Assembly (NCBI RefSeq): GCF_900635455.1
Contig: NZ_LR134116.1
Span: 1,984,001-2,048,000 of the forward strand
DNA length: 64,000 nucleotides
Origin: Yersinia intermedia
Lineage (GTDB): Bacteria > Pseudomonadota > Gammaproteobacteria > Enterobacterales > Enterobacteriaceae
Direction: 5' to 3'
Below are positions 19,803 through 30,147 of this stretch, in pieces (position 1 is the stretch's first letter; every line of letters starts with the position of its first letter). The notes under the pieces are model-generated. The model saw only the letters and a program-made list of their open reading frames with translations, searched no databases and was not told the DNA's origin. The translations under genes were made by a program, and so were the position numbers.

Positions 19803-19929
19803 TATATCCAATAGATCTCAAGGTGCAGGAAGGCGGCAAGCGAGAAAATCCCGATGAGCTTACTAAAGTAAGTGATTCGGGTAAACGAGCGCGGCCAACA
19901 CACCTGTAACTTGAAATATGAAGGATATA
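19803..19929. repeat. full-length ERIC element (127 bp, copy B)
   Basis: A complete ERIC of the canonical 127 bp. It contains GAGCTTACTAAAGTAAGTGA, matching the ERIC1R/ERIC2 primer core, and the terminal part GTAACTTGAAATATGAAGG. It ends 83 bp before lolC, so the lolC leader RNA may carry it. A 101-residue minus-strand frame across it is an artefact. Confidence 0.9.
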
Positions 19930-20012
19930 GGCGGTTAATGGTTCCATAAAGGCGTAGTACCCTTTATTATCCTCGATCACTTTGCTTTAGCAACAGGATC
20001 TAAACAGATTTC

Positions 20013-21215
20013 ATGTATCAACCTGTCGCACTATTTATTGGCCTGCGTTATATGCGCGGGCGTGCATCTGATCGCTTTGGTCGGTTCGTCTCATGGCTCT
20101 CTACCATTGGCATCACGCTCGGCGTGATGGCGCTGATCACGGTACTGTCGGTGATGAATGGTTTTGAGCGTGATTTGCAGAATAATATTTTGGGGCTGAT
20201 GCCGCAGGCGCTGATTACCACGCCACAAGGTTCTCTTGACCCGAATAAAATCCCCGCCTCAGCACTTAAATCGCTGGCTGGGGTTACCGATATTGTGCCG
20301 CTAACCACTGCGGATGTGGTATTGCAGAGTGCCCGTAATCTGGCGGCTGGTGTGATGCTGGGTGTTGATCCCGAGCGTCATGAACCACTGGCTGATTATT
20401 TGGTCAACGTGCACCTGAAAGATTTACAGCCGGGGAGTTACAATACTATCTTGGGCGAAAAACTGGCGGGCCAGTTAGGCGTTAAACGTGGTGAAACATT
20501 GCGTTTGATGGTCCCTAGCGCCAGTCAGTTCACACCAATGGGGCGTATTCCTAGCCAGCGGCTGTTTAATATCATTGGAACATTTGCCGCAGACAGTGAG
20601 GTTGATGGCTATCAAATGCTGGTTAATCAGCAGGATGCATCACGTCTGATGCGTTATCCGGCTGGCAATATTACCGGCTGGCGTCTATTCCTTTCACAAC
20701 CTTTGTCCGTTGATAGCCTGAGCCAACAGGCGTTGCCTGAAGGCACGGTATGGAAAGATTGGCGGGAGCGTAAAGGCGAGTTGTTCCAGGCGGTGCGTAT
20801 GGAAAAAAACATGATGGGGCTGCTACTTAGCCTGATTATTGCCGTCGCAGCCTTTAATATCATTACCTCGCTGGGCCTGTTAGTGATGGAGAAACAGGGT
20901 GAAGTGGCGATTTTGCAAACTCAAGGCCTGAGCCGCCGCCAAATCATGCTGGTCTTTATGGTGCAGGGGGCTACTGCCGGGGTAATTGGCGCATTGCTGG
21001 GGGCCGGGCTGGGTATTTTACTCGCCAGCCAATTAAACACTATCATCCCAATTCTCGGTTTATTGATCGATGGTGCCACCTTGCCAGTGGAGATTAACCC
21101 TGTACAGGTCACCGTGATTGCTCTGTTGGCGATGGCGATTGCTTTGTTGTCCACGCTTTATCCTTCCTGGCGCGCTGCCGCCGCACAACCTGCCGAGGCT
21201 TTACGCTATGAGTAA
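20013..21215 (+). CDS. lolC: lipoprotein-releasing ABC transporter permease LolC
   Basis: Inner-membrane subunit of LolCDE, which extracts outer-membrane lipoproteins and passes them to LolA. It has 400 residues: one N-terminal membrane helix (about 22-46), a large periplasmic domain, then three C-terminal helices (MacB/FtsX topology). [18 protein letters not shown] follows the first helix. lolD starts inside its last codons (8-bp overlap), so the three lol genes are an operon. Confidence 0.97.
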   Translation: MYQPVALFIGLRYMRGRASDRFGRFVSWLSTIGITLGVMALITVLSVMNGFERDLQNNILGLMPQALITTPQGSLDPNKIPASALKSLAGVTDIVPLTTADVVLQSARNLAAGVMLGVDPERHEPLADYLVNVHLKDLQPGSYNTILGEKLAGQLGVKRGETLRLMVPSASQFTPMGRIPSQRLFNIIGTFAADSEVDGYQMLVNQQDASRLMRYPAGNITGWRLFLSQPLSVDSLSQQALPEGTVWKDWRERKGELFQAVRMEKNMMGLLLSLIIAVAAFNIITSLGLLVMEKQGEVAILQTQGLSRRQIMLVFMVQGATAGVIGALLGAGLGILLASQLNTIIPILGLLIDGATLPVEINPVQVTVIALLAMAIALLSTLYPSWRAAAAQPAEALRYE

Positions 21216-21912
21216 CCATCCATTATTACAGTGTTTAGATCTGTGCAAGCGCTATCAGGAAGGGCAACTGCATACTGACGTATTGCGTAACGTGTCGTTC
21301 ACTATCGAGTCTGGTGAACTGATGGCGATTGTCGGTAGCTCCGGTTCAGGTAAAAGTACCTTATTGCATCTGTTAGGGGGACTGGATTCCCCAACATCCG
21401 GTGAGGTCATTTATCAAGGCCGCTCACTGAATCAGCTCTCATCCAGCGCAAAAGCGGAATTACGTAACCGTGAGTTAGGTTTTATCTATCAGTTCCACCA
21501 TTTACTGCCTGATTTTACCGCACTGGAAAATGTCGCAATGCCACTGTTAATCGGTGGGGCCAAACCCGCAGAGGCGCAGGATAAAGCCCGGGCGATGTTG
21601 ACGGCCGTAGGGTTGGAAAAACGGAGCAAGCATCGGCCATCGGAGTTGTCTGGCGGTGAGCGTCAGCGGGTGGCGATTGCCCGTTCGCTGGTGAATAACC
21701 CGTCACTGGTTTTGGCGGATGAACCGACCGGTAACCTGGACCAACGTAATGCTGACAGCATCTTTAATCTGTTAGGTGAATTGAATGTCCGCCAGGGGAC
21801 GGCATTTTTAGTGGTAACCCACGATTTGCAGTTAGCAAAACGTATGAGTCGCCAGTTGGAAATGCGCGACGGCCAGCTACAGCAACACTTGACACTGGTG
21901 GGGGCTGAGTAA
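21208..21912 (+). CDS. lolD: lipoprotein-releasing ABC transporter ATPase LolD
   Basis: ATPase of LolCDE. It has 234 residues: Walker [10 protein letters not shown], signature LSGGERQR, Walker [10 protein letters not shown], and the H-loop in [12 protein letters not shown]. The LolD-type stretch [18 protein letters not shown] is present. The start at 21208 (MSNHPLLQC) was chosen over the longer frame from 21118 because it matches family length and overlaps lolC by only 8 bp. Its stop shares a base with the lolE ATG. Confidence 0.97.
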   Translation: MSNHPLLQCLDLCKRYQEGQLHTDVLRNVSFTIESGELMAIVGSSGSGKSTLLHLLGGLDSPTSGEVIYQGRSLNQLSSSAKAELRNRELGFIYQFHHLLPDFTALENVAMPLLIGGAKPAEAQDKARAMLTAVGLEKRSKHRPSELSGGERQRVAIARSLVNNPSLVLADEPTGNLDQRNADSIFNLLGELNVRQGTAFLVVTHDLQLAKRMSRQLEMRDGQLQQHLTLVGAE

Positions 21913-23159
21913 TGGGTGCGTCGCCACTTTCGCTTTTAATCGGCTTACGGTTTAGCCGTGGCCGCCGTCGTGGCGGTATGGTGTCATTAATTTCGGTGAT
22001 ATCTACCTTGGGTATCGCCTTGGGTGTCGCAGTGTTGATCGTGGGCCTAAGTGCGATGAATGGCTTCGAACGTGAGCTGAAAGATCGCATTTTGGCTGTG
22101 GTGCCACACGGTGAAATTGCGGTGGTTAATCAGCCGTTCAGTGGCTGGCCGCAAACCCTGCAACGCATTGAAAAAGCCCCCGGTATTGTGGCGGCTGCAC
22201 CCTATATCAATTTCACTGGTCTGATTGAAAATGCCACACAACTGCGGGCGGTACAGGTCAAAGGTGTTGATCCGCAAGCTGAACAGCACCTTAGTGCATT
22301 GCCCAGTTTTGTTCTTGACCATGCTTGGGATAATTTCAAAGCGGGTCAGCAGCAGATTATTTTAGGTAAAGGTCTTGCTGACGCGTTAGGTGTGAAGCAG
22401 GGGTCATGGCTGACAGTGATGATTCCGAATAGCGATCCTGAAATGAAACTGCTGCAACCTAAGCGTATTCGCTTACAGGTAGCCGGTGTTTTTCAACTCA
22501 GTGGTCAGTTGGATCACAGTCTGGCACTGGTTCCTTTGGCTGATGCCCAACAATATTTGGATATGGGTGACAGTGTCACTGGTATAGCCATTAAGGTCAA
22601 TGATGTATACAACGCGAATAAACTGGTGCGCAGCGCTGGCGAAGTGAGCAATGCGTATGTTTATATCAGCAGTTGGATTGGCACTTATGGCTATATGTAT
22701 CGCGATATCCAGATGATTCGTACCATCATGTACTTGGCCATGGTGCTGGTGATCGGTGTTGCCAGCTTTAATATTGTGTCCACACTGGTTATGGCGGTTA
22801 AAGATAAAAGCAGCGATATTGCCGTGTTACGCACATTAGGGGCCAAAGACGGACTGATCCGCGCAATCTTTATCTGGTATGGCTTGCTGGCCGGGTTTAT
22901 CGGCAGTATCAGCGGGGTGATAGTGGGGGTGATTGTCTCAATGCAATTGACCAACATTATCCGGGGGCTGGAACGGCTGATTGGTCATCAATTCTTGTCT
23001 GGCGATATCTATTTTATCGATTTCCTGCCGTCAGAATTGCACTGGTTTGATGTGGCTTGCGTATTAGCCACCGCATTGGTGCTGAGTTTGATTGCCAGTT
23101 GGTATCCTGCACGTCGTGCAAGCCGTATTGATCCTGCGCGAGTGTTAAGCGGGCAATAA
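21912..23159 (+). CDS. lolE: lipoprotein-releasing ABC transporter permease LolE
   Basis: Second membrane subunit of LolCDE, paralogous to LolC. It has 415 residues, with an N-terminal helix (about 24-48), a periplasmic domain, then helices near 270, 315 and 375. The [21 protein letters not shown] stretch parallels LolC. The start overlaps the lolD stop (TAATG). An ERIC element follows immediately. Confidence 0.97.
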   Translation: MGASPLSLLIGLRFSRGRRRGGMVSLISVISTLGIALGVAVLIVGLSAMNGFERELKDRILAVVPHGEIAVVNQPFSGWPQTLQRIEKAPGIVAAAPYINFTGLIENATQLRAVQVKGVDPQAEQHLSALPSFVLDHAWDNFKAGQQQIILGKGLADALGVKQGSWLTVMIPNSDPEMKLLQPKRIRLQVAGVFQLSGQLDHSLALVPLADAQQYLDMGDSVTGIAIKVNDVYNANKLVRSAGEVSNAYVYISSWIGTYGYMYRDIQMIRTIMYLAMVLVIGVASFNIVSTLVMAVKDKSSDIAVLRTLGAKDGLIRAIFIWYGLLAGFIGSISGVIVGVIVSMQLTNIIRGLERLIGHQFLSGDIYFIDFLPSELHWFDVACVLATALVLSLIASWYPARRASRIDPARVLSGQ

Positions 23160-23362
23160 TTATCCCTGTTATATTTCAAGCCGCATGTGCGTTGGCCTGC
23201 TTTCGTTACTCGGCCCGTCCATGGGCCTCGCAGATAGAGGCCGCTGCAAGCAGTGTTCAACTCTGCTCCGGGCAGATTTGTCACCCCAGTCACTTGCTTT
23301 AGTAAGCGCCTGGGGACTAACTCAGTTGCCATTTTCCTACAGCTCGAATTATTTAGGGTATA
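23160..23362. repeat. ERIC element with long insert (copy C)
   Basis: ERIC termini (CCTGTTATATTTCAAG and CGAATTATTTAGGGTATA) and core (CACCCCAGTCACTTGC) are present, with about 75 extra bp on one side. The insert includes a hairpin CAACTCTGC-5 nt-GCAGATTTG at 23258-23280, equivalent to those of copies A and D but with changed base pairs. It ends 13 bp before nagK, whose leader must include it if transcription comes from lolE. Confidence 0.85.
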
Positions 23363-23375
23363 TAAGGACAATTCT

Positions 23376-24287
23376 ATGTATTACGGTTTTGATATGGGCG
23401 GCACCAAGATTGAGTTAGGCGTTTTTGATGCCAATCTGCAACGAATCTGGCATAAGCGAGTCCCAACGCCCCGTGAAGATTATCAGCAGTTACTGCAAAC
23501 TTTGCGTGATTTAACGCTGGAAGCTGATGCATATTGTGGTGTTAAAGGCAGTGTGGGTATTGGTATTCCCGGGTTACCCAATGCCGATGATGGCACCGTA
23601 TTTACGGCCAATGTGCCATCTGCCATGGGGCAATCGTTGCAGGGTGATCTTTCCCGCCTGATTGAGCGTGAAGTTCGAATCGATAACGATGCTAACTGTT
23701 TTGCGCTGTCCGAAGCGTGGGATCCTGAATTTCGCACTTATCCAACAGTTCTGGGGTTAATTCTTGGCACGGGTGTGGGTGGTGGCCTGATTGTTAATGG
23801 CAGTATTGTTAGTGGGCGTAATCATATTACCGGCGAGTTCGGCCACTTTAGGTTACCGGTTGATGCGTTGGATATTTTAGGCGCAGATATTCCGCGCGTA
23901 CCCTGTGGTTGCGGCCATAACGGCTGCATAGAGAACTATATTTCAGGGCGTGGTTTCGAATGGATGTATCAGCACTTCAACCAACAATCGCTGCCCGCAA
24001 TTGAAATTATCGCCAACTATAATGCTGGTGAAGCCAAAGCTGTAGCTCATATTGAGCGTTTTATGGATGTGCTGGCGGTATGTTTGGGTAACCTATTGAC
24101 GATGCTTGATCCACATCTGGTGGTCATCGGTGGTGGATTATCTAATTTTGATAATATTTATCAGGAACTACCGAAACGTTTGCCGCAGCATTTATTGCGA
24201 GTGGCTCGATTGCCACGCATTGAAAAAGCGCGTTATGGTGATGCGGGCGGCGTTCGTGGCGCTGCGTTTCTGCATTTGAGTGAGTAA
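23376..24287 (+). CDS. nagK: N-acetylglucosamine kinase
   Basis: ROK-family kinase phosphorylating GlcNAc recovered from peptidoglycan. It has 303 residues, as in E. coli. The phosphate-binding [12 protein letters not shown] is at the N-terminus, the catalytic Asp is in [25 protein letters not shown] is the second phosphate loop, and the zinc motif is CGCGHNGC. The start at 23376 follows AAGGA; the frame continues upstream into the ERIC and that extension is not believed. It complements nagZ at 11.6 kb. Confidence 0.97.
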   Translation: MYYGFDMGGTKIELGVFDANLQRIWHKRVPTPREDYQQLLQTLRDLTLEADAYCGVKGSVGIGIPGLPNADDGTVFTANVPSAMGQSLQGDLSRLIEREVRIDNDANCFALSEAWDPEFRTYPTVLGLILGTGVGGGLIVNGSIVSGRNHITGEFGHFRLPVDALDILGADIPRVPCGCGHNGCIENYISGRGFEWMYQHFNQQSLPAIEIIANYNAGEAKAVAHIERFMDVLAVCLGNLLTMLDPHLVVIGGGLSNFDNIYQELPKRLPQHLLRVARLPRIEKARYGDAGGVRGAAFLHLSE

Positions 24288-24305
24288 TAGCCGTCGCAAG
24301 CTATC

Positions 24306-24377
24306 TAGTTATTTCAAATAATATAGTTGTTTCAAACAATATAGTCGTAGCAAATAATAGAGTCGTCACAAACAATA
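24306..24377 (+). repeat. four tandem 18-bp repeats before cobB
   Basis: Four head-to-tail units of exactly 18 bp: TAGTTATTTCAAATAATA, TAGTTGTTTCAAACAATA, TAGTCGTAGCAAATAATA and GAGTCGTCACAAACAATA. They fill most of the 117-bp gap between nagK and cobB and end 27 bp before the cobB ATG. The copies differ at several positions, so the array is not newly made. Confidence 0.9.
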
Positions 24378-24404
24378 ACGATATCCAATATAGAGGCAAA
24401 AGTT

Positions 24405-25250
24405 ATGCGTATTCGCCATCGGCTATGTCGGTTTCGCAAGAATAAGCATTTGCGGCATCAACGTTTTCGCTCCCGTATCTTCCATCGGGACAGTGCTGCT
24501 ACAGCAGAAATGAAGAAACCGTTTGTGGTGGTGCTTACTGGTGCGGGGATTTCTGCTGAGTCAGGCATCCGTACTTTCCGTGCTGCAGATGGCTTATGGG
24601 AAGAGCATCAGGTGGAAGATGTTGCAACGCCTGAAGGGTATCGTCGCGACCCTGAGTTGGTTCAAGCTTTTTATAATGCCCGCCGCCGCCAGTTGCAGCA
24701 GCCAGAAATCGCACCCAATGCGGCGCATAAAGCGTTGGCAGATTTGGAAGCGGTGCTGGGTGATAACTTTGTTCTGATTACCCAGAATATTGATAATTTG
24801 CATGAAAGGGCGGGCAGTAAGCGTGTTATCCATATGCATGGTGAATTGCTGAAGGTGCGTTGCACGCAGTCTGGTCAGGTATTAGAGTGGCCGGGGGATC
24901 TCTCGGCTGACGAGCGTTGTCACTGCTGCCAGTTCCCATCCCCTTTGCGGCCCCACATTGTGTGGTTTGGCGAGATGCCGATGGGTATGGATGATATCTA
25001 TCAGGCGCTGGCTGACGCTGATTTCTTTATCTCGATAGGAACTTCAGGCCACGTCTATCCAGCGGCTGGGTTTGTCCATGAGTCACGTTTGCATGGTGCT
25101 CATACCGTTGAGTTGAATCTGGAACCCAGTCAGGTAGAAAGTCAGTTCGATGAAAAACATTATGGGCTTGCCAGTAAAGTAGTACCGGAATATGTGCGCG
25201 AGTTTTTGACCACACGGGGTGAGAATCGCCAGGGTGGTAGCGGCAATTAG
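24405..25250 (+). CDS. cobB: NAD-dependent protein deacylase (sirtuin)
   Basis: Sirtuin that removes acetyl and succinyl groups from lysines using NAD. It has 281 residues, matching the long form of E. coli CobB with a basic N-terminal extension ([19 protein letters not shown]). NAD-binding [26 protein letters not shown], catalytic His in VIHMHGEL, zinc Cys residues (C in LKVRC, then CHCC) and [11 protein letters not shown] are all visible. An internal ATG after the basic stretch (24510) could give the short form. An 18-bp repeat array lies just upstream. Confidence 0.97.
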   Translation: MRIRHRLCRFRKNKHLRHQRFRSRIFHRDSAATAEMKKPFVVVLTGAGISAESGIRTFRAADGLWEEHQVEDVATPEGYRRDPELVQAFYNARRRQLQQPEIAPNAAHKALADLEAVLGDNFVLITQNIDNLHERAGSKRVIHMHGELLKVRCTQSGQVLEWPGDLSADERCHCCQFPSPLRPHIVWFGEMPMGMDDIYQALADADFFISIGTSGHVYPAAGFVHESRLHGAHTVELNLEPSQVESQFDEKHYGLASKVVPEYVREFLTTRGENRQGGSGN

Positions 25251-25278
25251 CCAAAATGGCGTATAAATAAACGATAGT

Positions 25279-25316
25279 CCCTGCGGGTTGATGAATAAAT
25301 CACCCCGCAGGGTTTT
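25279..25316 (+). terminator. intrinsic terminator after cobB
   Basis: A 9-bp GC-rich stem (25279-25287 with 25304-25312) is followed by TTTT, 28 bp after the cobB stop. Confidence 0.8.
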
Positions 25317-25373
25317 AGCATCCCACCTTATTATTCTGGCTTAAGTTTGCCTAAAGCTGACTTGACGCAATAT

Positions 25374-25387
25374 TTGATCATGATCAC
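25374..25387. promoter_or_regulatory. FNR-type box upstream of pepT
   Basis: TTGAT-CATG-ATCAC matches the FNR consensus in 9 of 10 positions and lies 39 bp before the pepT start. A TATTAT -10-like hexamer follows at 25408-25413. pepT is a known FNR-dependent, anaerobically induced gene in Salmonella. Confidence 0.65.
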
Positions 25388-25426
25388 TTCCCCATAATGA
25401 TATTCACTATTATGAGGGTGGGAACC

Positions 25427-26662
25427 ATGGACAAATTACTCGACCGCTTTTTCAACTATGTCTCTTTTGATACACAAGCAAAAGCCAATGTAAAATCCGT
25501 GCCGAGCACTGAGGGGCAGCGCAAGCTTGCGCTGGCATTACAGCATGAGTTGCAGGCGCTGGGTTTTTCTCAGGTTACCTTGAGTGATCACAGTTGTGTA
25601 ATGGCAACATTACCTGCAAATGTCTCTTGGCCGGTCCCCACTATTGGTTTTATTGCACATCTTGATACGTCACCTGATTTTTCGGGCAAAAATGTTAATC
25701 CGCAAATTGTGGAAAACTACCGTGGTGGGGATATTGCCTTGGGTATCGGAGACGAGGTGTTGTCACCGGTAATGTTCCCGGTGTTGCACCAGTTGCTCGG
25801 CCACACATTGATTACTACTGATGGTAAAACCTTGTTGGGAGCAGACGATAAAGCCGGTATCGCCGAGATTATTACCGCAATGGTGCGGTTAAAACACAGT
25901 AATGTGCCTCACGGGGATATCCGCATTGCATTCACTCCCGATGAAGAAGTTGGCAAAGGTGCACGTTTCTTTAATGTGGACGAGTTTGATGCTCAATGGG
26001 CTTATACCGTTGATGGTGGTGGTGTTGGCGAGTTAGAGTTTGAAAACTTTAATGCGGCGTCAGTAACGATCAAAATTGTCGGTAATAATGTCCACCCTGG
26101 CAGTGCCAAAGGGGTAATGGTTAATGCGTTATCATTGGCAACCCGTTTTCATCAGGAACTCCCTGCGGATGAAACCCCTGAATGCACTGAGGGTTACGAT
26201 GGTTTTTATCATCTGCAAAGTATTAAAGGCACTGTCGAACGAGCAGAAATGCACTATATAGTACGCGATTTCAACCGTGATGGTTTTGAAGCTCGTAAGA
26301 AGAATATGGTAGATATTGCTAAGCGGGTTGGTAAAGGTTTACACCGTGACTGCTATATCGAAATTGTTATGGATGATAGCTATTACAATATGCGTGAACA
26401 TATTGTTAAACACCCGCATATCATCGAACTGGCCCAGCAGGCGATGCGTGATTGTGATATCACACCCATTATGAAGCCGATACGGGGAGGCACTGATGGT
26501 GCACAATTATCCTTCCTCGGATTACCGTGCCCGAATATCTTTACCGGTGGTTATAATTATCATGGAAAACATGAGTTTATTACGCTGGAAGGAATGGAAA
26601 AAGCGGTCGCGGTCATCATGCGGATTTCTGAACTAACCGCAGCACGGGCTAAAGCATCATAA
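25427..26662 (+). CDS. pepT: peptidase T
   Basis: Cytosolic zinc tripeptidase (M20B) that removes N-terminal residues from tripeptides. It has 411 residues from the ATG at 25427, which gives the family start [13 protein letters not shown]; the frame is open to 25397. Zinc-site segments: [28 protein letters not shown] and YHGKHEF near the C-terminus. It is a single-gene unit with an FNR-type box in front and a bidirectional terminator behind. Confidence 0.97.
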   Translation: MDKLLDRFFNYVSFDTQAKANVKSVPSTEGQRKLALALQHELQALGFSQVTLSDHSCVMATLPANVSWPVPTIGFIAHLDTSPDFSGKNVNPQIVENYRGGDIALGIGDEVLSPVMFPVLHQLLGHTLITTDGKTLLGADDKAGIAEIITAMVRLKHSNVPHGDIRIAFTPDEEVGKGARFFNVDEFDAQWAYTVDGGGVGELEFENFNAASVTIKIVGNNVHPGSAKGVMVNALSLATRFHQELPADETPECTEGYDGFYHLQSIKGTVERAEMHYIVRDFNRDGFEARKKNMVDIAKRVGKGLHRDCYIEIVMDDSYYNMREHIVKHPHIIELAQQAMRDCDITPIMKPIRGGTDGAQLSFLGLPCPNIFTGGYNYHGKHEFITLEGMEKAVAVIMRISELTAARAKAS

Positions 26663-26693
26663 GTTGACTAGCCATTAGCTCAACAACCTATCG

Positions 26694-26719
26694 AAAACGC
26701 CCCGTAAATGGGGCGTTTT
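26694..26719. terminator. bidirectional terminator between pepT and roxA
   Basis: AAAACGCCCC-GTAAAT-GGGGCGTTTT is a perfect 10-bp stem with A- and T-runs on the two sides, so it can stop both converging genes. Confidence 0.9.
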
Positions 26720-26739
26720 TGTATCTCTATTCACGGATA

Positions 26740-27861
26740 TTAGTCGTTGAAATACCAATAACCGCTGTTAACCAGTTCTGCTAGCAGTGCCAGGAAGACC
26801 GGGTCTTCCAGTGCATCACCAAGTTGTTGAGCATCTACACTGAAATGTTGACACAAAGCATTGGCAGCACTCAAATGTGGCGTATCAATCAGTTCACCGT
26901 TAACAAAGCAGCTATCACCAATACGCAGGGCGCGCAGGCCAGTAAGGCGCTGCAATGGCTCACCTTGCTGTAGCAAATCATAGATCTCACTGACCTGATA
27001 AGGTGGTTCAGGCGGTGCAACATCCAGTTCATGCCGTGATTGAGAGGTAAACTCACCAAACCAGTTTTGGAAATGCTCAGGTTGTTGGAGTAAATCCAAC
27101 ATCATTGCCTGCAGTTTATCCACCTCGTGTGGCAAAATATCTGCCGGCTGGTCACGCAGTTGCAAATCAGGATCACTGTAGCGGTAACTCCCCAATTCAC
27201 GCGAAAGGATATAGTCGGCAAAACCACTGACTAATTCACGGCCATTTGGTGCGCGAAAACCAACAGAGTAATTCAATGCATTTTCAAGTGCATAGCCTTC
27301 ATGGGGGAAACCCGGTGGAATGTAAAGAATATCGCCCGGTTCCATTTCCTCATCAATGATGGCGTCGAAGGGATCGACTTGCAGTAAGTCAGGGTGTGGG
27401 CAATACTGCTTCATTTCAGTTTTTTCACCCACTCGCCAGCGGCGGCGGCCAGTACCCTGAATGATAAAGACATCATATTGATCAAAGTGCGGGCCTACGC
27501 CGCCACCCGGAACTGAGAAAGAGACCATCAAATCATCCATACGCCAATCAGATAGCTGACGGAAGGGGCGCATTAAAGCAGCAGCAGGTTCATGCCAATG
27601 GTCAACAGCTTGCACCAGCAGCGACCAATTATTTTCACCCAGGTGATCAAAACTCTCAAACGGGCCGTGACTCACTTGCCAACGCCCCTCTTCATGGCTT
27701 ACCAAGCGGCTGTCGACTTCATTTTCCATGGCTAGCCCGGCAAGTTCATCCGGCGAAAGCGGGTCTATAAAGTTTTTAAAACCGCGTTTGAGGATAACGG
27801 GGCGTTTCTGCCAGTAACGTTGCAGAAAATCAGGCCAATCGAGGCAGAGTTGGTAATCCAT
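26740..27861 (-). CDS. roxA: 50S ribosomal protein L16 arginine hydroxylase
   Basis: JmjC 2-oxoglutarate/Fe(II) oxygenase that hydroxylates an Arg of ribosomal protein L16. It has 373 residues, as for E. coli RoxA/YcfD. The metal triad is visible as HFDQYD (His and Asp) and the His in GFPHEGYALENALNYSVGFRAP. It is downstream of phoQ on the same strand with an 83-bp gap and may be the last gene of the phoPQ transcript. Confidence 0.95.
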   Translation of the reverse strand: MDYQLCLDWPDFLQRYWQKRPVILKRGFKNFIDPLSPDELAGLAMENEVDSRLVSHEEGRWQVSHGPFESFDHLGENNWSLLVQAVDHWHEPAAALMRPFRQLSDWRMDDLMVSFSVPGGGVGPHFDQYDVFIIQGTGRRRWRVGEKTEMKQYCPHPDLLQVDPFDAIIDEEMEPGDILYIPPGFPHEGYALENALNYSVGFRAPNGRELVSGFADYILSRELGSYRYSDPDLQLRDQPADILPHEVDKLQAMMLDLLQQPEHFQNWFGEFTSQSRHELDVAPPEPPYQVSEIYDLLQQGEPLQRLTGLRALRIGDSCFVNGELIDTPHLSAANALCQHFSVDAQQLGDALEDPVFLALLAELVNSGYWYFND

Positions 27862-27944
27862 ATTTATTCCAGAATAGGAGGGAATTTGCTTGTGATTATA
27901 ACGGAAGCCGGCCTTTAGTATCAGGGGTTGGCAGGCAAATTTTG

Positions 27945-29399
27945 TTAATCATCGTGATAATCATGTTGCTGGCCAAAAGTTACCATCATTTTGGCTCCAC
28001 CTAACGGGCTTTCAGTGATGGAAATATCACCTTGGTACTGTTCAATAATTTCGGCGGCTACTGACAACCCTAACCCTTGTCCTGGACGTAAAGTATCAAC
28101 GCGCTGCCCGCGCTGAAAAATCAGCGACCGCTTGCTTTCAGGAATTCCTGGGCCATCATCATCAACCACGATCGTTAGTTGTTTTTCAGAGTGCAGAGCA
28201 GTAATTTCAACAAATTCAAGACAATACTTGCAAGCGTTATCCAGCACGTTGCCCATCACTTCCATAAAGTCATTTTTGTCACCAAGGAAGGTGACTTCAG
28301 GTGAGATATCCAGCGTCAGTACCACCCCTTTACGCTGATAGACTTTATTCAGTGCGCTGCACAAGCTGTCTAACAGCGCCGGTACCGAGTGAATCTCTCG
28401 AACCAGTACATTTTGTTCGGAACGCATACTGGCACGGTGCAGGTAATAGCCAATTTGCTGAGAGATACGGCTTATCTGCTCTAGCATGATAGGCTCGACT
28501 TCTTCGATGGTTGTCTGCTTGCCGGTACGTAAAGAACGCAATGTAGTTTGTAATACTGCCAGCGGAGTTTTAAGGCTGTGGGTGAGGTCAGATAAGGTAG
28601 TGCGGTACTTGGTATAACGCTGACGCTCATTGGTGAGCAAAATATTGAGGTTTCGAACCAAACTTTGTAATTCACGCGGTGGATTTTCATCCAGTTGCTC
28701 GCGTTCACCTTTTTCCAACTGACTGATCTGACTGACCAGAGCTTTAATTGGCCGCAGACTCCAGTAAGCCGCCAGCCATAGTAAAGGAACCACTAATAGC
28801 AAATTAGCCAGTAACACATAGCTAAACCAATTCCACACCAAATCAGAGCGTTGTAACTCCTGTGGAATGGTGTCTACTACCACAATAGTTAATTGTGGCA
28901 AGCGGGAGGTCGCCGGATAAGTATTGACGGAGATTGAATGGGTTAGGGCGCTGTTATCCGTATCGTCGTATTTTTTGAGTTGGTCTTGGGCTTTGGGGTT
29001 ATCACCTAACATCATACTACTGATGTGGGTTCCAGTATCCAACTCATAGAAGCCCGGTTTTTGTAACCAGCTTTTTTCAATATGGGATTCAAGCTCAGGC
29101 ACATGACGCTGACGCCACAGAATATTGCCGTCTTTGTCGTAAATCAGAACCAACGTAGGGATGTTCAGTTCAAGTTCAGGGGGGACCGAAATACTGAGTT
29201 TATTATCATGCCACTGAGCCAAACTAAAAAATAAGTTACTTTCACCGCGATGGGCGCTGAAGGTATTTTTATCAAAGCTGACAATATAACCAACTACAGC
29301 AACCATACCATAGGATAACGACAGCGCTAAAATGACACCTGCTGTCGCCATAAGAAAACGCGCACGAAGTGAGAACGGTTTGCTATTTTTCCTGAGCAT
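27945..29399 (-). CDS. phoQ: sensor histidine kinase PhoQ
   Basis: Membrane kinase that senses low Mg2+, acid and cationic peptides and phosphorylates PhoP. It has 484 residues: TM1 (about 15-40), periplasmic sensor, TM2 (about 190-215), HAMP, the phosphoacceptor His in [13 protein letters not shown] (about 275), and an ATPase domain with N box DNACKYCLE and DDGPGIP. The periplasmic acidic patch is thinner than in E. coli (KKYDDTDNS in place of a run of Asp). It starts 5 bp after the phoP stop. Confidence 0.98.
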   Translation of the reverse strand: MLRKNSKPFSLRARFLMATAGVILALSLSYGMVAVVGYIVSFDKNTFSAHRGESNLFFSLAQWHDNKLSISVPPELELNIPTLVLIYDKDGNILWRQRHVPELESHIEKSWLQKPGFYELDTGTHISSMMLGDNPKAQDQLKKYDDTDNSALTHSISVNTYPATSRLPQLTIVVVDTIPQELQRSDLVWNWFSYVLLANLLLVVPLLWLAAYWSLRPIKALVSQISQLEKGEREQLDENPPRELQSLVRNLNILLTNERQRYTKYRTTLSDLTHSLKTPLAVLQTTLRSLRTGKQTTIEEVEPIMLEQISRISQQIGYYLHRASMRSEQNVLVREIHSVPALLDSLCSALNKVYQRKGVVLTLDISPEVTFLGDKNDFMEVMGNVLDNACKYCLEFVEITALHSEKQLTIVVDDDGPGIPESKRSLIFQRGQRVDTLRPGQGLGLSVAAEIIEQYQGDISITESPLGGAKMMVTFGQQHDYHDD

Positions 29400-29404
29400 T
29401 GTGT

Positions 29405-30076
29405 CTAGCTGGCGTCAAAACGGTATCCCTGACCTCGGATGGTCGTAATCACTTCGCCTTCATGTTCTGCCAGTAGCTTTTTACGCAAACGGCCCATTAA
29501 TACATCAATGGTGTGGCTCTCACGTAGTTCTGCATCAGGGTAGAGTTGCAGCATGAGCGTATCTTTGCTGACCACTTTACCGGCATTACGAATAAGGGTT
29601 TCGATGATAGTGTATTCAAAGGCCGTCAGTTTAATCTGTTGCTGGTTAACACACAACTCTCGACGCGAAAGGTCAATCTGAAATGGAGGGAATTCAATTA
29701 CCTGAGAAGCTAAGCCAATATTGCGGCGCATCAACGCCTGCATCCGTGCGATGACTTCTTCGAGATGAAAGGGCTTAGTCACGTAATCGTCGGCACCCGC
29801 TTCCAGCACGGCAACTTTATCTTGCCAGCTTTCCCGTGCTGTGAGCACCAGAATAGGCAGATTTGTTTGATGACTGCGCCAGCGACGAATAAGACTTAAA
29901 CCATCTTCCCCTGGAAGGCTGAGATCAATAATCGCGATATCCGGGGCATGCTCTTGCAAGAAATAGTCCGCCTCTTTAGCATCTTCCGCTGCATCAACTT
30001 GATGGCCCATTTCACGCATTTGCACCGTAAGATGGTGACGCAATAAAGCATTATCTTCCACAACCAGAACCCGAAT
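29405..30076 (-). CDS. phoP: response regulator PhoP, apparent ATT start
   Basis: OmpR-family regulator controlling Mg2+ transport, lipid A changes and virulence. It has 223 residues if begun at the ATT codon at 30076-30074, exactly the family length, with [14 protein letters not shown] next. The receiver Asp is in [13 protein letters not shown] and the Lys in VTKPFH; the C-terminal winged helix follows. No in-frame ATG or GTG exists upstream. The only other starts are TTG at 30133 (just after a stop codon, no Shine-Dalgarno) and TTG at 30112 (inside a hairpin loop). GAGGA stands 7 bp before ATT. Gene identity is certain; the start is inferred. Confidence 0.93.
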   Translation of the reverse strand: MRVLVVEDNALLRHHLTVQMREMGHQVDAAEDAKEADYFLQEHAPDIAIIDLSLPGEDGLSLIRRWRSHQTNLPILVLTARESWQDKVAVLEAGADDYVTKPFHLEEVIARMQALMRRNIGLASQVIEFPPFQIDLSRRELCVNQQQIKLTAFEYTIIETLIRNAGKVVSKDTLMLQLYPDAELRESHTIDVLMGRLRKKLLAEHEGEVITTIRGQGYRFDAS

Positions 30077-30095
30077 ACCACATTCCTCAATAAGA

Positions 30096-30126
30096 CTTGC
30101 CGGGTAATGCAATATTACCCAGCAAG
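30096..30126 (-). other. 13-bp hairpin just upstream of phoP
   Basis: On the minus-strand transcript, CUUGCUGGGUAAU pairs with AUUACCCGGCAAG around a 5-nt loop, with one U-G pair. It lies between the outer-membrane protein stop (30148) and the phoP Shine-Dalgarno. It is not followed by a U-run, so it looks like an RNA-processing, stability or translation element rather than a terminator. Confidence 0.8.
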
Positions 30127-30147
30127 TAAACAATTAAAACCAACTAC

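Noticed and set aside
19675..19980. 101-codon minus-strand frame upstream of lolC
   Set aside because: It runs across a full ERIC repeat and has no ribosome binding site or protein-like composition.
30077..30133. Longer PhoP starting at TTG 30133
   Set aside because: It adds 19 residues not in the family, has no Shine-Dalgarno and begins directly after an in-frame stop codon; the ATT start explains the family length exactly.
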